From positions 124,001 to 188,000 of the forward strand of contig NZ_CP084269.1 in NCBI RefSeq assembly GCF_022879595.1: a DNA stretch of 64,000 nt, given 5' to 3'. Position 1 is the stretch's first letter. Each line of letters opens with the position of its first letter. The position numbers were made by a program, and so were the translations under genes. The notes below the pieces were generated by a model. The model ran no database searches. It saw nothing but the letters and a program-made list of their open reading frames with translations, and was not told the DNA's origin. Source of the DNA: Caballeronia sp. Lep1P3 (GTDB lineage Bacteria; Pseudomonadota; Gammaproteobacteria; Burkholderiales; Burkholderiaceae). Below, piece by piece: positions 55,925 through 64,000 of the stretch.

Positions 55925-58345
55925 TTAGACCATCAAACCATCGACGCCGGGCATCACGCGGTACTGCGCGAACGACTGCATCGAGCGATTAATGAATTGT
56001 GGGTCAATCAAACCGCGCGAAGCCTTGAAAAGAGCGTGTTCATATAGCGTCTTTCCATTCATATCGGCGTTATCGAACCCGGTTCGCCGCGCACCGCGCC
56101 AAACTTTGCGGGCGCCGGCCCAGTCGCGCTCGGCTACGCGCTCCAGAAACTCGGGCGTCGGACGATAGAGTTCGGCGGCCAACGAGGGGCGCGTTGTGCC
56201 CCCCGCGGCCTTGCCATTGCGCGTGAACAGCCCTTTCAGTCGGCAGTGCTCGCAGCCGTCATAGTTGCGGCACGCCATCCGCGAGGTGTCGAGGCCAAAC
56301 TTCGTGCGCAGCAATTCGAGGTCGGCTTTCGGCATGACGTCTTCGGCCGGCAGCTTGCAGTGCTCGCAAAGCGTCGGAATCAGCTTCTGGTTACCGACCG
56401 CATTAATGAACCCTTCCGAAGCCAGCTCGTCGATCGGAAGCTGCAGCCGCCCGCCTGCCATACGCATCACGGCCGCGATGATGTCGCCGGCGTGCAACGA
56501 AAAACGCACTGGGTGACCGGTCAGCGCTAGTTCGGCCACCAGCCCCATCACCACTCGGTCACGCACTTCGCCGATGGTCAAATCGTCCGGGTCCTGTCGC
56601 ATCAGCGTCCGAATCACCTCCGCGTACTTGCGGTTCGCCTCGTCGTCGGTCTCGTCCGGGCGGCGAATGATTGAGTAGTCCGACAGCCACGGCATCGGAT
56701 ATTCCGACGGCTCGTTCACCGCGAACTGTTTCTTCAGTTCACGATCCGGCAGCATGTAAGAGAGCGCGCGCAGCGTCGTTGTCTTGCCTGAGCCGGTCTC
56801 GCCAGTGAGCGCCGTAATGCCGCCGCTCACATAGTTGAGCGTCTCGATCAACTCCAGCTGGCTCTTCTCGAATCCCATGTCCTTCGGCAGCAGCACCGAA
56901 TAGTTCTTGAAGTTGCCGTCGAGCAGACGCAGCGTGACGTCATACCCGCCCACCAACGGCGACGACTGCCAGCGCAAGTTGACCGTGTCCGTCTTGACGA
57001 CCAGCGGGATCATTGCCGACTGCGGCGCGCTCGGCTGAAAACTGTTGCCGGAGTTGGTATTGCGCTGAACAAGATCGCTGTACGCAGCAAACAACGCGCG
57101 ACGCACGATCGCCTTGGGCATGCGGCTGAACGTGTACATATCGCCGTTCACGCGGAACCGGATTTCGACCTCGTTGTGGAATTCGCGTGGTTCGAAATGA
57201 ATGTCGCTCGCGCCGTATGCGTGTGCGGCCTCAACGATGTCGCGGAAGTTGCCGATCGCGCGGCTGGATTCGCGGACTGTGGAGTTCGCGGCAGTCGCGG
57301 CCTTACCCGAGTAGATGGCGGCGATCACACTTTCCGTCGCGATCATCTCCTCGCGCACAAGGATGTCGTTGTTGCCGAGATCCTTGATGAAAGTAGCGTA
57401 TTGGGCCTTCTCCGCAAACCGTGCGGTGGCCACCGTGATCGCCACGCCCGGTTGCAATTCGACGGCGACGAACTCCTTGCGCGCAGCCGCCGGAATGCGC
57501 AGCGCGGCGTCGTCGTCAGCGACGGTCAGCACGCGCTTGAAGTCAGGCAGCGAATCGGGCGACACGAGTTCCGGTCGACCCGATGCTAGCCCCCCACTCG
57601 CAGTCTGCTCGTAGTCGTCCGCTGCGTATTCCTGCGCGGCCATAGTCGGCGTAGCCACGGCCTTATGTTCGCTCGGACTTGCTGGTCGGTGTGGCGCAGG
57701 TTCCGGTTGCTCACGGAACCGCTGGGCGTTAGCGTCGCTCGCGGCGACACCCGCGTGCCCGATCGATTCCAATGGCGCTCCTGCAGAGTCGGGCTGCGGC
57801 TGTTCGATCTCGGGTTCAGCCTGAGGCTCAGTTCGACCTTGCGCACCAGACGGCGCAGCCTGTGCCGTCATGGTTTCTTCGTTCACCAAGTGACCGCCCT
57901 CCCTAGCGGCCATCGCAGCAGACATGCTCGCGTAGCTCGGTCGCTCAAAGCTCGGCGGGACGAACGGGCTAAAGGCCGGCTCGTCGTCGGCCGCGTCACC
58001 TTCAGACCCCGACTGCGTCTGCACAGGCGGCACCGGCCCGCGCCAGTCATCGTCAAGCTCAGTGCTCTCGACGTCTTCCACATCGCCGCCCGATAGGGCG
58101 CGACCAAGAAACATGACTTGGGGATTCACCGCACGGGTGCTCAGGGGCGACTCATCACTCCTCGGTTCTACAGAGGCTCTGCCTGCCGCTTTCCTCTTCG
58201 CCGCGACCGGCTCCGGAGACCGAAACTTCGGCTCCGCACTGCTACCCGGCTCGACGAAGCTCGAACGCGGCGCGCGAAACCGCTTCAGGAAACCACCGCG
58301 GGGAGCGTCTGGCGCGCCCTGCTCTTCTTGTCCAAACAGACCCAT
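55925..58345 (-). CDS. pilQ: PilQ, type IV pilus assembly ATPase
   Basis: This is an 806-residue GspE-type ATPase. Walker A GETGSGKTTTLRAL is near residue 515. The Asp box (NEPSEYPMPW) and Walker B region (DDLTIGEVRDRVVM) follow, then CEHCKLP and CRNYDGCEHC cysteine pairs for zinc. The N-terminal about 270 residues are low-complexity Pro/Ala/Glu/Ser, which most PilQ proteins lack (about 500 residues in R64). The extension may tether PilQ to other parts. Confidence 0.86.
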   Translation of the reverse strand: MGLFGQEEQGAPDAPRGGFLKRFRAPRSSFVEPGSSAEPKFRSPEPVAAKRKAAGRASVEPRSDESPLSTRAVNPQVMFLGRALSGGDVEDVESTELDDDWRGPVPPVQTQSGSEGDAADDEPAFSPFVPPSFERPSYASMSAAMAAREGGHLVNEETMTAQAAPSGAQGRTEPQAEPEIEQPQPDSAGAPLESIGHAGVAASDANAQRFREQPEPAPHRPASPSEHKAVATPTMAAQEYAADDYEQTASGGLASGRPELVSPDSLPDFKRVLTVADDDAALRIPAAARKEFVAVELQPGVAITVATARFAEKAQYATFIKDLGNNDILVREEMIATESVIAAIYSGKAATAANSTVRESSRAIGNFRDIVEAAHAYGASDIHFEPREFHNEVEIRFRVNGDMYTFSRMPKAIVRRALFAAYSDLVQRNTNSGNSFQPSAPQSAMIPLVVKTDTVNLRWQSSPLVGGYDVTLRLLDGNFKNYSVLLPKDMGFEKSQLELIETLNYVSGGITALTGETGSGKTTTLRALSYMLPDRELKKQFAVNEPSEYPMPWLSDYSIIRRPDETDDEANRKYAEVIRTLMRQDPDDLTIGEVRDRVVMGLVAELALTGHPVRFSLHAGDIIAAVMRMAGGRLQLPIDELASEGFINAVGNQKLIPTLCEHCKLPAEDVMPKADLELLRTKFGLDTSRMACRNYDGCEHCRLKGLFTRNGKAAGGTTRPSLAAELYRPTPEFLERVAERDWAGARKVWRGARRTGFDNADMNGKTLYEHALFKASRGLIDPQFINRSMQSFAQYRVMPGVDGLMV

Positions 58346-58348
58346 TGC

Positions 58349-58972
58349 TTATTTCCCAAACGGTACGAAGGTGGAAGCCGTCGATGAGACGCCGCCCGGA
58401 GGAAGCGGCGACGACAGATCCGTGATCGCCCTGACGGCCGGCGAATCCGGGAGCGCGACGGCGGGCGCGTCCGCAGGCGCTACGATCGTCTCCGTCCACT
58501 TGTGCTTGCCGTCAACTAGATTGACCGTGAAGCCGTCGATGGACGCTACCGTCCAACCGTTCAGCAGTCGACTTCCTTGGCGTGCCGTGTAGGTCGTGCC
58601 TTGGTAGTCATAGAGCACGTAGGACCCGGACATGTCGGAGTACGCCCCAACGAAGGTCGCGGGAATGACGCGCCTGGGCGGCGCACTGGGCCTGCGCTCT
58701 GCTTTGGGCGCTGCCGGTGGCGCCGCGGTCACCGGCGCAGGCGTCGGCGCACCAAGCGGCGAAGCAAGGCCGACGCCGTTGCCAGGTGCCGCTGATCCGC
58801 CTTGGCCACCTTGACCACCCTGCGGACCGCGCATCGAGTCGACAAGCTTTGCGCGCGCGAGCTTGTCAATGTCGTCCAGCGTGAGATGACTTTCCTGCGA
58901 GATTGCCGCGCCCGCCACGAACATGAGCACACCGAAGCAGGCGGCTCGTGCAGGCCACTTAGTTGAGAACAT
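58349..58972 (-). CDS. pilP: PilP, type IVb pilus accessory protein
   Basis: This is a 207-residue protein. A signal-like N-terminus (ARAACFGVLMFVAGAAIS) precedes SHLTLDDIDKLARAKLVDSM, the conserved PilP start. A Gly/Pro/Ala linker and a beta-rich C-terminal domain follow (SYVLYDYQGTTYTARQGSRL). It is periplasmic and links PilO to the secretin. The ATG overlaps the pilO stop by 14 bases. Confidence 0.8.
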   Translation of the reverse strand: MFSTKWPARAACFGVLMFVAGAAISQESHLTLDDIDKLARAKLVDSMRGPQGGQGGQGGSAAPGNGVGLASPLGAPTPAPVTAAPPAAPKAERRPSAPPRRVIPATFVGAYSDMSGSYVLYDYQGTTYTARQGSRLLNGWTVASIDGFTVNLVDGKHKWTETIVAPADAPAVALPDSPAVRAITDLSSPLPPGGVSSTASTFVPFGK

Positions 58973-60245
58973 AGTATTTACCCTTCGCAGTGAAATGCAC
59001 CCCGGTACCGTCCTCTTTCAGCTCGACGTCGAGGGTGTCCAGTGCCATGTTGTCCGGCAGGCGCGCGAGCAGCGCGCTTTGCCATTTGTATCCGTCGATC
59101 TGCCACGTGCCGCGCTGTACGAGCGGCCCCTGCACTTCGCCAGCCATCGGCTGACGAGCGATAAGGCGCTCCACCGGCTTGATATCAACGATGTAGCCGT
59201 GGCTATCGAGCGTGTCGGGCTTAGTGGAGAGTTTCTGCGGGTCGGTCTGCAACGCTTTGATGAGCGCCTGCTGAGTCGGCCACGTCTTTTGCTCAGCGAG
59301 CGCGACCCGTTCCGCGACCGTGACCTCGGGCCCACGCGCGTTCAGATGCCAACCGTCGGGGTTGAAGACGACCGGACGCAGCGACTCTGGCGCGCGTGCA
59401 TCAAATTCCTTGAAAGTGCCGCCCTGCCGCTTGTAGGTTGCGACGCAAGGACCCGCGATCGTGCAGGAGGCCTTCTGAAACTGCCATCCCGCGACGTTCG
59501 TTTCCTGCGCGCCGAAACTCGCCAGCAGCTTCGGGGCAAGCTGGCTCGCAAGCGGAGCAGGCGCGGCAAGCGTGCGCACCACCGCCGACTGATATTCCTG
59601 CATGAATGTCGGCGGCGGCGCTGGCGGCGGTGGCGGCGGATTGAGCACGTCAATCAATTGCTTGCCGCCAAAGAACACCGCCGCAAGGATGACCAGCAAC
59701 GGCACCGTCGTCGGCACGGCGACCGGGATCTTTTTGATGAGGCCGACTTTGCGTGCAACGATCAGCTCGCGCAGATCGAATACCTCATCGACCGCATGGA
59801 GTTGCGCGCCATGGCCGAGCGTCGCGAGTTCGAGCCCCGCCTTCGCACAGGTGTCCTCGATTGCTTCGCGCTTGTCGGCGAGCGCGTTGAGTGCGACCGC
59901 CTCGTCAAGCGCCACCGCGCCGCGTTGCACCAGCACCAGATGCACGAGTTCATCGTTCTGGATGAGGACAAGCACGGCGGGCCGTCGCCAGACGCGCTCA
60001 AGCGACGCGATGCGCGCGGCGGCGGAATAGAGCTTCCCGCCCTTGCGCTGCCCTGCGTCAAGCTCGCAAAAGCCGACAATGGTCTCGCCCTTCGACTTGA
60101 ACTCGGCGTAGTGCGTCGCGCCGGACTCCTCGACGTAATGGCGGCGCTCGGCGCGGGCACCCTTAGCAGAGTAGGCGCGCCAATCCAGCCCAAATACGAG
60201 CTTCGCGCCCTTTTCTCCCGGTAGGGATTCGAAGTGCATAGGCAT
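58959..60245 (-). CDS. pilO: PilO, type IVb pilus assembly protein
   Basis: This is a 428-residue bitopic protein. The cytoplasmic part (LVFGLDWRAYSAKGARAERR) is followed by a single membrane span VPLLVILAAVFFGGKQLI near residues 185-203. A proline run PPPPPPAPPP and a periplasmic domain follow. This is the PilO plan of R64-type pili. It overlaps pilP downstream, and the gap to pilN is 13 bases. Its role is to connect the ATPase platform with the outer-membrane complex. Confidence 0.82.
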   Translation of the reverse strand: MPMHFESLPGEKGAKLVFGLDWRAYSAKGARAERRHYVEESGATHYAEFKSKGETIVGFCELDAGQRKGGKLYSAAARIASLERVWRRPAVLVLIQNDELVHLVLVQRGAVALDEAVALNALADKREAIEDTCAKAGLELATLGHGAQLHAVDEVFDLRELIVARKVGLIKKIPVAVPTTVPLLVILAAVFFGGKQLIDVLNPPPPPPAPPPTFMQEYQSAVVRTLAAPAPLASQLAPKLLASFGAQETNVAGWQFQKASCTIAGPCVATYKRQGGTFKEFDARAPESLRPVVFNPDGWHLNARGPEVTVAERVALAEQKTWPTQQALIKALQTDPQKLSTKPDTLDSHGYIVDIKPVERLIARQPMAGEVQGPLVQRGTWQIDGYKWQSALLARLPDNMALDTLDVELKEDGTGVHFTAKGKYYVLN

Positions 60246-60258
60246 GCTTACCCCGCGC

Positions 60259-61884
60259 TCACATCGACGGGACGACGGTCGCCGTCAGCATGATCACCTG
60301 GAACGTGCGACCCTTATTCCACGCACCCGACAGACCCCCGATGCCGTTGTTGCTGCTGCCGTCGTAGCGATTGCCCACCGCGCCGTACAGCACAACCGTC
60401 TGTCCATCGGACAGCGCAATGGTCTGGTCATCCTTGTTGCCGATGATGTCGGGCAACTGAATTTGCTGCAGTGTGTCGCCCGAGCCGGTGCTGATGGTCG
60501 TGAACGGACCATTCAGCTTCGAGCTATCGCTCCAGTAGGACAGGATGATTTGGTTATGGTCGTTGACCGACGGCAGGATGTTCACGAAGTCACCGACCGT
60601 CACCGAACCCGGTTGCAGACCCGGCACGCCAGCAGTACCGCCCGAGATGGAACCGAGGCTAGGCGTCGTCGCGGCGAGGTAGCCCTTCGTCTCGAAGGAG
60701 CCGATGGACACCGGCAGGCCGTTCAAGGTCAGCTTCGTCTGGGTGTTGTCCTGAACCGTTTTGCCGAACGCGTTAAGGCCGCTGACGATGGCGTTGGTGC
60801 CTTCCATGGGAGAGCCCGGCTTCAAGACGGACAGGCCGACAGTGCCCCCAATCGCGGTGGCCAACGACGTAGGCGAAGCGACCGTCACGGCGTAGCGCTT
60901 CAGCCCGTCCGAGATCCGGTTGAACACGATGTCCGCGCTCACGCCCGCTTGCGACGAATTACTGAGATCAACTTGCAGGGTACGGACGCGCAGGGCGACT
61001 TGACGCGTCGAGATCGCGTTCTCGCGCGCGAGCAACGCGCCCATGCGATCGACGGCTTCCTTGGTGTCGTGAACCATCACCAGGCGGCTTTGTGGATTGA
61101 CCACGACTTCGCCGAGCGGCGACTTCAGCTTTTCCAGCTCCGACTGGATGATCGCAATCTGGTCAAACGTGCCATCGCGTCCGGTCGAAGTGATCGACGA
61201 GAAAGACCCGGTATTGCCCGACGTGCCGCCCGTGGTGCCACCGGATGCCTGGTTGCCGGTCGACGTATCCGTGCCCTTCGACATGGTGGACTTGATGGAC
61301 ACCTTGCCCGGGATCGCCGCGATCGTGAACGTCTTGGTGACGAACCGGCTGATGGAAATGGTGCTGCCATCGAACGTCCAGTCAAGGCCCAGGTTTTCCG
61401 TTACGCCACGCAGATACGCGCCGACCTTGCAGTTACACGCCTGCGCATAAACCGGCTCGACATTGGACTTCCCCATCGCTTGAGCCGGCATCGGGGCACC
61501 CTGCCCGCCACCATTGGTTCTGGGAATCAAGGCGTCGCGCGGAATGAAGACGTCCGGGCTCAGATGCACCGGATAACCGGTAGCTGTCGAAACCAGCGTC
61601 GCGATTTTGGACAGCGGCAGGTTGCCCGGAAAGACAACCGACTTTTCTCGGAAGACCGCGGGGAGCGTGGCTTCATAGGCGACCGGCACCAACCGGTCGC
61701 CGAGGAACGCGGTCGGCACTTCTTCAACAAGCGACATCGACTCAGGCCCGTTGCCCATTGCGCGCGTGGCTTCGGCGTTCGTCGCGTCATAGGCATGGTT
61801 CACATCGGATTGCGACACGGCGCAGCCAGTCAGCGATGCAGCCACGAGAATGGCAACGGCAGATTTGATTTTCGTGAGACGCAT
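60259..61884 (-). CDS. pilN: PilN, lipoprotein secretin
   Basis: This is a 541-residue outer-membrane secretin. Lipobox LTGC with Cys21. N-domain features include FPGNLPLSKIATLVSTATGY and VRGVTENLGLDWTFDG-like text. The secretin core lies near ALRVRTLQVDLSNSSQAGVS and ends VKSTVPSM-like with the amphipathic tail FQVIMLTATVVPSM. Forms the pore through which the thin pilus passes. It follows the TcpQ gene by five bases. Confidence 0.85.
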   Translation of the reverse strand: MRLTKIKSAVAILVAASLTGCAVSQSDVNHAYDATNAEATRAMGNGPESMSLVEEVPTAFLGDRLVPVAYEATLPAVFREKSVVFPGNLPLSKIATLVSTATGYPVHLSPDVFIPRDALIPRTNGGGQGAPMPAQAMGKSNVEPVYAQACNCKVGAYLRGVTENLGLDWTFDGSTISISRFVTKTFTIAAIPGKVSIKSTMSKGTDTSTGNQASGGTTGGTSGNTGSFSSITSTGRDGTFDQIAIIQSELEKLKSPLGEVVVNPQSRLVMVHDTKEAVDRMGALLARENAISTRQVALRVRTLQVDLSNSSQAGVSADIVFNRISDGLKRYAVTVASPTSLATAIGGTVGLSVLKPGSPMEGTNAIVSGLNAFGKTVQDNTQTKLTLNGLPVSIGSFETKGYLAATTPSLGSISGGTAGVPGLQPGSVTVGDFVNILPSVNDHNQIILSYWSDSSKLNGPFTTISTGSGDTLQQIQLPDIIGNKDDQTIALSDGQTVVLYGAVGNRYDGSSNNGIGGLSGAWNKGRTFQVIMLTATVVPSM

Positions 61885-61889
61885 GGCGG

Positions 61890-62543
61890 TTACTCTTGAC
61901 AGTTGGCTGCGCGTGCGACGACGCGGATAACGTTGTTGGTGTGCTTACAGACGCGCGTCGGAGTGCGCATGTGATTGGTCGCCTGCATCACCTGCGTGAG
62001 CACAGACTTGAAGTCGCCTGAGAACGTCGCGTTGAACTCGAGTGGCAGGTCGTCATCGATCTTCCAGGCGAGTTGCCAGCCCTGCTGCTGCAGCCAGCGA
62101 TCGAGCGCGTTGCGCATGTTGATGTCCTGCGGCGTGATCGAGAAAGACAGAACTCCGCCGGGCGCCGTTGCTCCAGCTTGCGACGGCACAACTACCGGAG
62201 CGACATCGAGCGAGCCAACCGGCGACGGCGCGGGCGCACCGGGAAGTGCAACAGGAGCGGAACCGCTGGTTGCGGCCTTAAGTGCAGCAGCCGCAGCAGG
62301 AGCGGTCGCGGCAAGATCAACGGAAGGACGAGCAACCGGTGTCACCATCGCCATTTGAGCAACAGGCGGCTTCGCGGCAGGCGCGGATAGCAGCTGCCAG
62401 CCGTCGCCGGGCGGCGGTGCAAGGCGAGACTGGTCGGGGTCCGCTGCGGCAAGGCCCGACACCGTCGTGAGTGCGAGGCACGCGAACAAGTGAGCCACCA
62501 TGCGCGCGGTGCGATGCGTTTGAAGAGAAAAAGTAGGCGTCAT
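61890..62543 (-). CDS. TcpQ-domain protein (PilL-like)
   Basis: This is a 217-residue exported protein: signal ARMVAHLFACLALTTVSGLA, a long Ala/Pro linker, then a C-terminal TcpQ domain LSFSITPQDINMRNALDRWL, QQQGWQLAWKID and FKSVLTQVMQATNH. TcpQ-type proteins bind and stabilise the secretin encoded just downstream. It matches the PilL C-terminal half. A second TcpQ-like protein lies at 62971-64000, so the operon has two. Confidence 0.75.
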   Translation of the reverse strand: MTPTFSLQTHRTARMVAHLFACLALTTVSGLAAADPDQSRLAPPPGDGWQLLSAPAAKPPVAQMAMVTPVARPSVDLAATAPAAAAALKAATSGSAPVALPGAPAPSPVGSLDVAPVVVPSQAGATAPGGVLSFSITPQDINMRNALDRWLQQQGWQLAWKIDDDLPLEFNATFSGDFKSVLTQVMQATNHMRTPTRVCKHTNNVIRVVARAANCQE

Positions 62544-62548
62544 GTTGG

Positions 62549-62974
62549 TCAGTTCGCGCGTTGCAGGCGGCGGTAAATGTTGTTGGCGTAGATAAGCTGC
62601 TTGTTCGAGGAAACGGCGTTATAGGCACCGACCGCTTTCCATGTCGGACCGAACTGCTTGATGTTCGAAGCCAGGATCCAGGTCCCCACATAGGCGTTCA
62701 CGCAGGCATCGAACAGGTGTTGCCGGGTGATGCCGAAGCGCCCCAGTTTTGGAAGCCAGGACGAGTTGATCTGCATCAACCCAATGTCCTCGCTTCCATC
62801 GGTATTGCGGTTCGTCACATACGGGCGCATACCTGACTCCTGCTGCGCGATGGCGCGTACCACTTGAACGCTGACGCGGTGATAGCGCGCGGCATCGTCA
62901 AGACAGTCGGCACGCGCATGCACGGAGACGGCCGCGCAAAGCAGCGTCGAGATGCGAATCAAAGTCCGGTTCAT
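62549..62974 (-). CDS. Lytic transglycosylase (PilT/VirB1-like)
   Basis: This is a 141-residue exported muramidase: signal MNRTLIRISTLLCAAVSVHA. The catalytic glutamate is Glu46 in AIAQQESGMRP, followed by GLMQINSSWLPKLG and a conserved AYN motif near VGAYNAVSSN. Such enzymes open peptidoglycan for pilus or secretion assembly; in R64 the pil-operon gene is called pilT. The ATG overlaps the stop of the upstream gene. Six bases separate it from the TcpQ gene. Confidence 0.88.
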   Translation of the reverse strand: MNRTLIRISTLLCAAVSVHARADCLDDAARYHRVSVQVVRAIAQQESGMRPYVTNRNTDGSEDIGLMQINSSWLPKLGRFGITRQHLFDACVNAYVGTWILASNIKQFGPTWKAVGAYNAVSSNKQLIYANNIYRRLQRAN

Positions 62975-64000
62975 GACGCGGGCCGATCGAAGAACCGCAC
63001 ATCATGTTTGCGCAGCACGTTGACAACGTTGCCGTCGGCGTTGACGATGAACTGGTCGGCGGTGCCGTTGAATTTGTAAAAGCGGCCCTTCTGCTCGCCC
63101 GAGCCCATGTGCGCCACGTCGGCGACCGTCACTTTGCCGACGGTGTCAGCGAACTTGAAGAACGTCGAACCGTTTTCATCAAACACGCTTTGCAGAGCCG
63201 CCTTGTTCGCGGTGTCGAACTCATAGACGGTTCCGGCGACACGGGCGACTTCGACCTTGTCGGTGCCGTTGGAGATCGTGAAACGCTCAGCGCGGTTGAA
63301 CGTCACCACGTCGGTCGCGTCATCCCACTTCGGACGCAGCGACTTGCCGTCTTGTCCGGTCACCTTCAGATCAGTAGCGGGCTTGGCGGAGAACTTGATT
63401 TGAATGTGGCTGTCGTCACCGTCGCGGATCGCCAGCGCGCCGAGCTTCGCGGCCAGGACGGACCCCGATGCGGCGGGCGCGTCCGCGTCGGCTTTCTTTG
63501 CGATATCTGCGATCGGGTCCGCACCGGGAGTCACGCTCGACGAGGCGGCGGCCGTAGTTGCAGCGACCTGCGACACGGGCGCAACATAGTTCACAGCGAC
63601 CGACTGCGGAGCCGAGCGGCGAAGTGTTACATGGTGAGAGTTGAAATCGACGTCGGCGTACAGGTCGGACGCGGCCACCAACCGATCGAGCGACTGCATC
63701 CAGTTCTCGCCATCACGTGTGCCGAAGCTCGCCGAGGTCGTCAGATCGATGTCTTTCTGTGCCGATCCCGTCCAGCCCTGCGGCACCAGCGCTTTAACCA
63801 GTTGCGCGAGCGGCAGCGTGGCGTTCAAAGGCCGCGTGCTTTCGAGGCTGCTGCGCGGTCCGATGAGCGCAAGGCGGCCAGAGAAGCCAGAGAAACCGGA
63901 GGGCGTGTCGCTGCGCGCCTTGTCGCCAATGAAGCGATTGGCCTTCTTCCAGTAAGCGGTGGCGCTCGAGCCGCCCGCCGAGTAACGGATCACCTCGGGC
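62971..64000 (-). CDS. TcpQ/VirB9-like pilus protein, partial
   Basis: The frame stays open to the right edge, so the start lies outside the window (the GTG at 63993 is probably internal). The visible 343 residues contain a TcpQ-like domain (LNATLPLAQLVKALVPQGWT then NWMQSLDRLVAASDLYADVD). A C-terminal part follows (VEVARVAGTVYEFDTANKAA, LQSVFDENGSTFFKFADTV) with the look of a VirB9/CagX beta domain. It probably belongs to the outer-membrane secretin complex. The PilL name is possible but not certain. Confidence 0.6.
   Translation of the reverse strand, partial: PEVIRYSAGGSSATAYWKKANRFIGDKARSDTPSGFSGFSGRLALIGPRSSLESTRPLNATLPLAQLVKALVPQGWTGSAQKDIDLTTSASFGTRDGENWMQSLDRLVAASDLYADVDFNSHHVTLRRSAPQSVAVNYVAPVSQVAATTAAASSSVTPGADPIADIAKKADADAPAASGSVLAAKLGALAIRDGDDSHIQIKFSAKPATDLKVTGQDGKSLRPKWDDATDVVTFNRAERFTISNGTDKVEVARVAGTVYEFDTANKAALQSVFDENGSTFFKFADTVGKVTVADVAHMGSGEQKGRFYKFNGTADQFIVNADGNVVNVLRKHDVRFFDRPAS

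Noticed and set aside
60244..61899. 551-residue plus-strand open frame opposite pilN
   Set aside because: Antisense to a complete secretin gene inside an intact operon.
1..64000. CRISPR arrays, rRNA, tRNA or insertion sequences
   Set aside because: No regularly spaced repeats, no rRNA or tRNA-like sequence and no transposase or terminal inverted repeats were recognised.

Overview
The window looks like backbone and accessory DNA of a large conjugative plasmid from a beta-proteobacterium, most likely Burkholderiales (Burkholderia/Paraburkholderia/Caballeronia type). The reasons are the high GC, the codon use, and the combination of a P-type (Trb/VirB) mating channel, a thin type IVb pilus operon, SSB, a primase, ParB, an actin-like partition ATPase and a complete PRTRC cassette. 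No replication initiator, rRNA, tRNA, insertion sequence or CRISPR was seen, and both window ends cut through genes. All family assignments were made by eye from motifs.

Layout. 1-6600 (minus strand): trbB-C-D-E-J-L, tightly overlapping, followed by a TraI_2-like protein that runs off the left end. 6600-7919 (plus): a DUF3268-like zinc protein and an unknown protein. 7999-13121 (minus): a VWA/metallopeptidase-like protein (DUF2201), a DUF3150 protein, a MoxR-type AAA ATPase and an unknown 505-residue protein. 13225-16261 (minus): small unknown, membrane and lipoprotein genes. 16262-17202: a gene-free stretch full of hairpins. 17203-18408 (plus): an orphan PAPS-reductase-like PP-loop enzyme. 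18467-26192 (minus): two unknowns, then the PRTRC cassette in the order ParB, E, C (ubiquitin-like), F, B (E2-like), A (JAB peptidase), ThiF (E1-like). 26370-32382: unknown genes around a 1,039-residue DNA methyltransferase-helicase fusion. 32895-37225 (plus): DUF1173, a Lar-like restriction-alleviation protein, small proteins and two damaged zinc-finger genes. 37344-39493 (minus): a tyrosine recombinase and its partner. 40512-42416 (plus): PRTRC D actin-like ATPase, a putative partner and small membrane proteins. 42486-46357 (minus): primase, SSB and accessory genes. 46741-52107 (plus): NERD protein, long coiled-coil protein, FlhC-like regulator, small proteins and a CAP-domain lipoprotein. 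52222-64000 (minus): a type IVb pilus operon with pilV, S, R, Q, P, O, N, a TcpQ protein, a lytic transglycosylase and a partial TcpQ/VirB9-like protein.

How the parts fit. The Trb channel and Pil pilus mediate mating. ParB, the actin-like ATPase, SSB and primase maintain and establish the plasmid. The Lar-like protein and the methyltransferase-helicase are plausible anti-restriction functions. The PRTRC cassette supplies a bacterial E1/E2/ubiquitin-like/JAB set.

The most unusual signal is non-coding. A family of 5'-leader hairpins (ATCACC-stem-GCATCGACC) recurs at least seven times. The stem sequence differs between copies while base-pairing is kept, and in five copies a -10-like box lies at nearly the same distance upstream. 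These leaders precede MoxR, ParB, the primase and others, and one copy forms a stand-alone small-RNA-like unit. Many cistrons also carry a CCC-N-GGG hairpin beside the Shine-Dalgarno sequence and an intrinsic terminator just upstream of it. A set of plus-strand promoters shares TTGACT and an identical 15-nt spacer. Together these suggest a common regulatory scheme for the accessory genes.
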